A stretch of DNA of 15,145 nt, taken from positions 1-15,145 of the forward strand of contig JAGCAV010000045.1 in the NCBI GenBank assembly GCA_017652545.1. Direction: 5' to 3'. A model generated the notes under the pieces. That model made no database searches and was not told the DNA's origin. It saw only the letters and a list, made by a program, of their open reading frames with translations. The translations under genes and the position numbers were made by a program. Below are positions 14,210 through 15,145 of the stretch, piece after piece (within the stretch, counting starts at the first letter, position 1; the number at the start of each line of letters is the position of its first letter). The stretch comes from Lachnospiraceae bacterium (GTDB lineage Bacteria > Bacillota_A > Clostridia > Lachnospirales > Lachnospiraceae).

Positions 14210-15145
14210 ATGGCAGTCAGAGGAACCATTCCAAAAACGATGAAGGCGCTGGTCGCCTGCAGTAAGGATGAATACAGACTGGAGCACGACTACCCGACGC
14301 CGGTGTGCGGACCGGATGACATCATCATCAGGACGGAGGCCTGCGGCATATGTGCCGGTGACCTGAAATGCAAACATGGTGCGGCGATGTTCTGGGGAGA
14401 TGATATGCAGCCTTCCTGGGTCAAACCGCCTTTTATTCCAGGACACGAATTTTATGGAACGATCGTTCAGCTGGGTGAGAATGTAGAAGGCTATGAGCTG
14501 GGTGAAAGGATCACTGCGGACCAGATCGTTCCCTGCGGGAAATGCCGTTTCTGCAGGGACGGACATTACTGGATGTGCCAGCCTCATGATATGTACGGGT
14601 TCATGTCCTACACCAACGGCGGTATGGCGGAATATGTGAGATACGGAAAGACTTCCGTGATCTCCAGAGTCCCGAAGGAGATGCCGCTGGAGCAGGCAGC
14701 TCTGATCGAGCCTTATGGATGTTCCAAGCACGCTGTCGACAGAGCCGGCATCACGAACGAAGATGTTGTGGTCATTTCAGGGGCGGGGACCCTTGGCCTT
14801 GGCATGATCACCTACGCGAGAATGAAAAACCCGAAGAAGCTGATCGCTCTCGACATGCAGGACAATCGTCTGGAACTGGCCCGAAAGTTTGGCGCGGATC
14901 TGGTGTTCAATCCGGGCAGGTGCGACATCGACAAAGAGATCAAGGCACTTACCGAAGGATATGGCTGCGACATTTATATTGAGGCAACCGGAAATCCGGC
15001 CAGTGTGATCCAGGGCCTTACCATTATCCGGAAACTCGGAACCTTTGTCGAGTTTTCCGTGTTCGGGAAAGAGACGACAGTCGACTGGTCGATCATCGGC
15101 GACCGCAAGGAGCTTGATATCAGAGGTTCGCATCTGAGCCCGTAC
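14210..15145 (+). CDS. Zinc-dependent alcohol dehydrogenase, erythritol/L-threitol dehydrogenase-like, 3'-truncated
   Basis: Medium-chain NAD(P)-dependent dehydrogenase oxidising or reducing a polyol or aldehyde. The frame stays open to the window end (312 residues seen; the family is usually ~350-380). TAAGGAGG (14193-14200) lies nine bases before the ATG. Likely catalytic zinc ligands are C45 in ACGICAGD, H79-E80 in PGHEF, and E167 in IEPYGC. Structural zinc cysteines are C109, C112, C115 and C123. The nucleotide fold shows GAGTLG (191-196), with D215 after the second strand suggesting NAD. The N-terminus (MAVRGTIPKTMKAL) and the FVEFSVFG and DWSIIGDRKELD segments match, from memory, the erythritol/L-threitol dehydrogenase group. 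In this locus it could act on lactaldehyde or propanediol from L-rhamnose, or on a polyol aglycone; this is inference. Confidence 0.88.
   Translation, partial: MAVRGTIPKTMKALVACSKDEYRLEHDYPTPVCGPDDIIIRTEACGICAGDLKCKHGAAMFWGDDMQPSWVKPPFIPGHEFYGTIVQLGENVEGYELGERITADQIVPCGKCRFCRDGHYWMCQPHDMYGFMSYTNGGMAEYVRYGKTSVISRVPKEMPLEQAALIEPYGCSKHAVDRAGITNEDVVVISGAGTLGLGMITYARMKNPKKLIALDMQDNRLELARKFGADLVFNPGRCDIDKEIKALTEGYGCDIYIEATGNPASVIQGLTIIRKLGTFVEFSVFGKETTVDWSIIGDRKELDIRGSHLSPY

Overview
The window reads as one strand of a Gram-positive genome, most likely an anaerobic gut-type member of Clostridia (Lachnospiraceae-like). The signs are strong AGGAGG-type ribosome binding sites, a YesM/YesN-style two-component system paired with a CUT1 sugar ABC transporter that has no ATPase of its own, cytoplasmic GH78 enzymes, and moderately GC-rich coding DNA. 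The species cannot be told from the sequence. Every gene I support lies on the + strand. There is no gene-free stretch longer than about 160 bases. I saw no tRNA, rRNA, CRISPR array or insertion sequence.

Layout. (1) 2-1030: the 3' two-thirds of a MATE-family exporter, cut by the window start. One base later comes a YesN-type response regulator (1032-2570). (2) 2571-2682: a promoter region with an AT-rich element that recurs at 10434. (3) 2683-5761: a solute-binding protein, an intrinsic terminator that probably attenuates transcription, then two membrane permeases that overlap by 4 bases. (4) 5802-7601: a YesM-type sensor histidine kinase. (5) 7612-10434: a large intracellular GH78 alpha-L-rhamnosidase. 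(6) 10435-10774: a second copy of the AT-rich element, an unrecognised 47-residue small protein, and a strong terminator. (7) 10790-11833: a cupin-AraC regulator. (8) 11945-14119: a shorter GH78 alpha-L-rhamnosidase. (9) 14210-end: an erythritol/L-threitol dehydrogenase-like zinc alcohol dehydrogenase, cut by the window end.

How the parts may work together. The sensor kinase would detect an extracellular ligand and phosphorylate the YesN-type regulator, which would switch on the transporter operon. The binding protein and permeases would import small rhamnose-capped glycosides, powered by an ATPase encoded elsewhere. The two signal-less GH78 enzymes would remove terminal L-rhamnose in the cytoplasm. 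The cupin-AraC protein probably senses a released sugar or glycoside and controls the second half of the locus. No rhamnose isomerase, kinase or aldolase is visible, and no pectin lyase or GH105, so a small plant or microbial rhamnoside is a likelier substrate than rhamnogalacturonan. The substrate assignment is inference. The protein families are assigned from motifs.

The least explained parts are the element shared by 2612-2635 and 10434-10457, the 47-residue protein with its own strong ribosome binding site, and the terminator placed only 15 bases before the AraC regulator.
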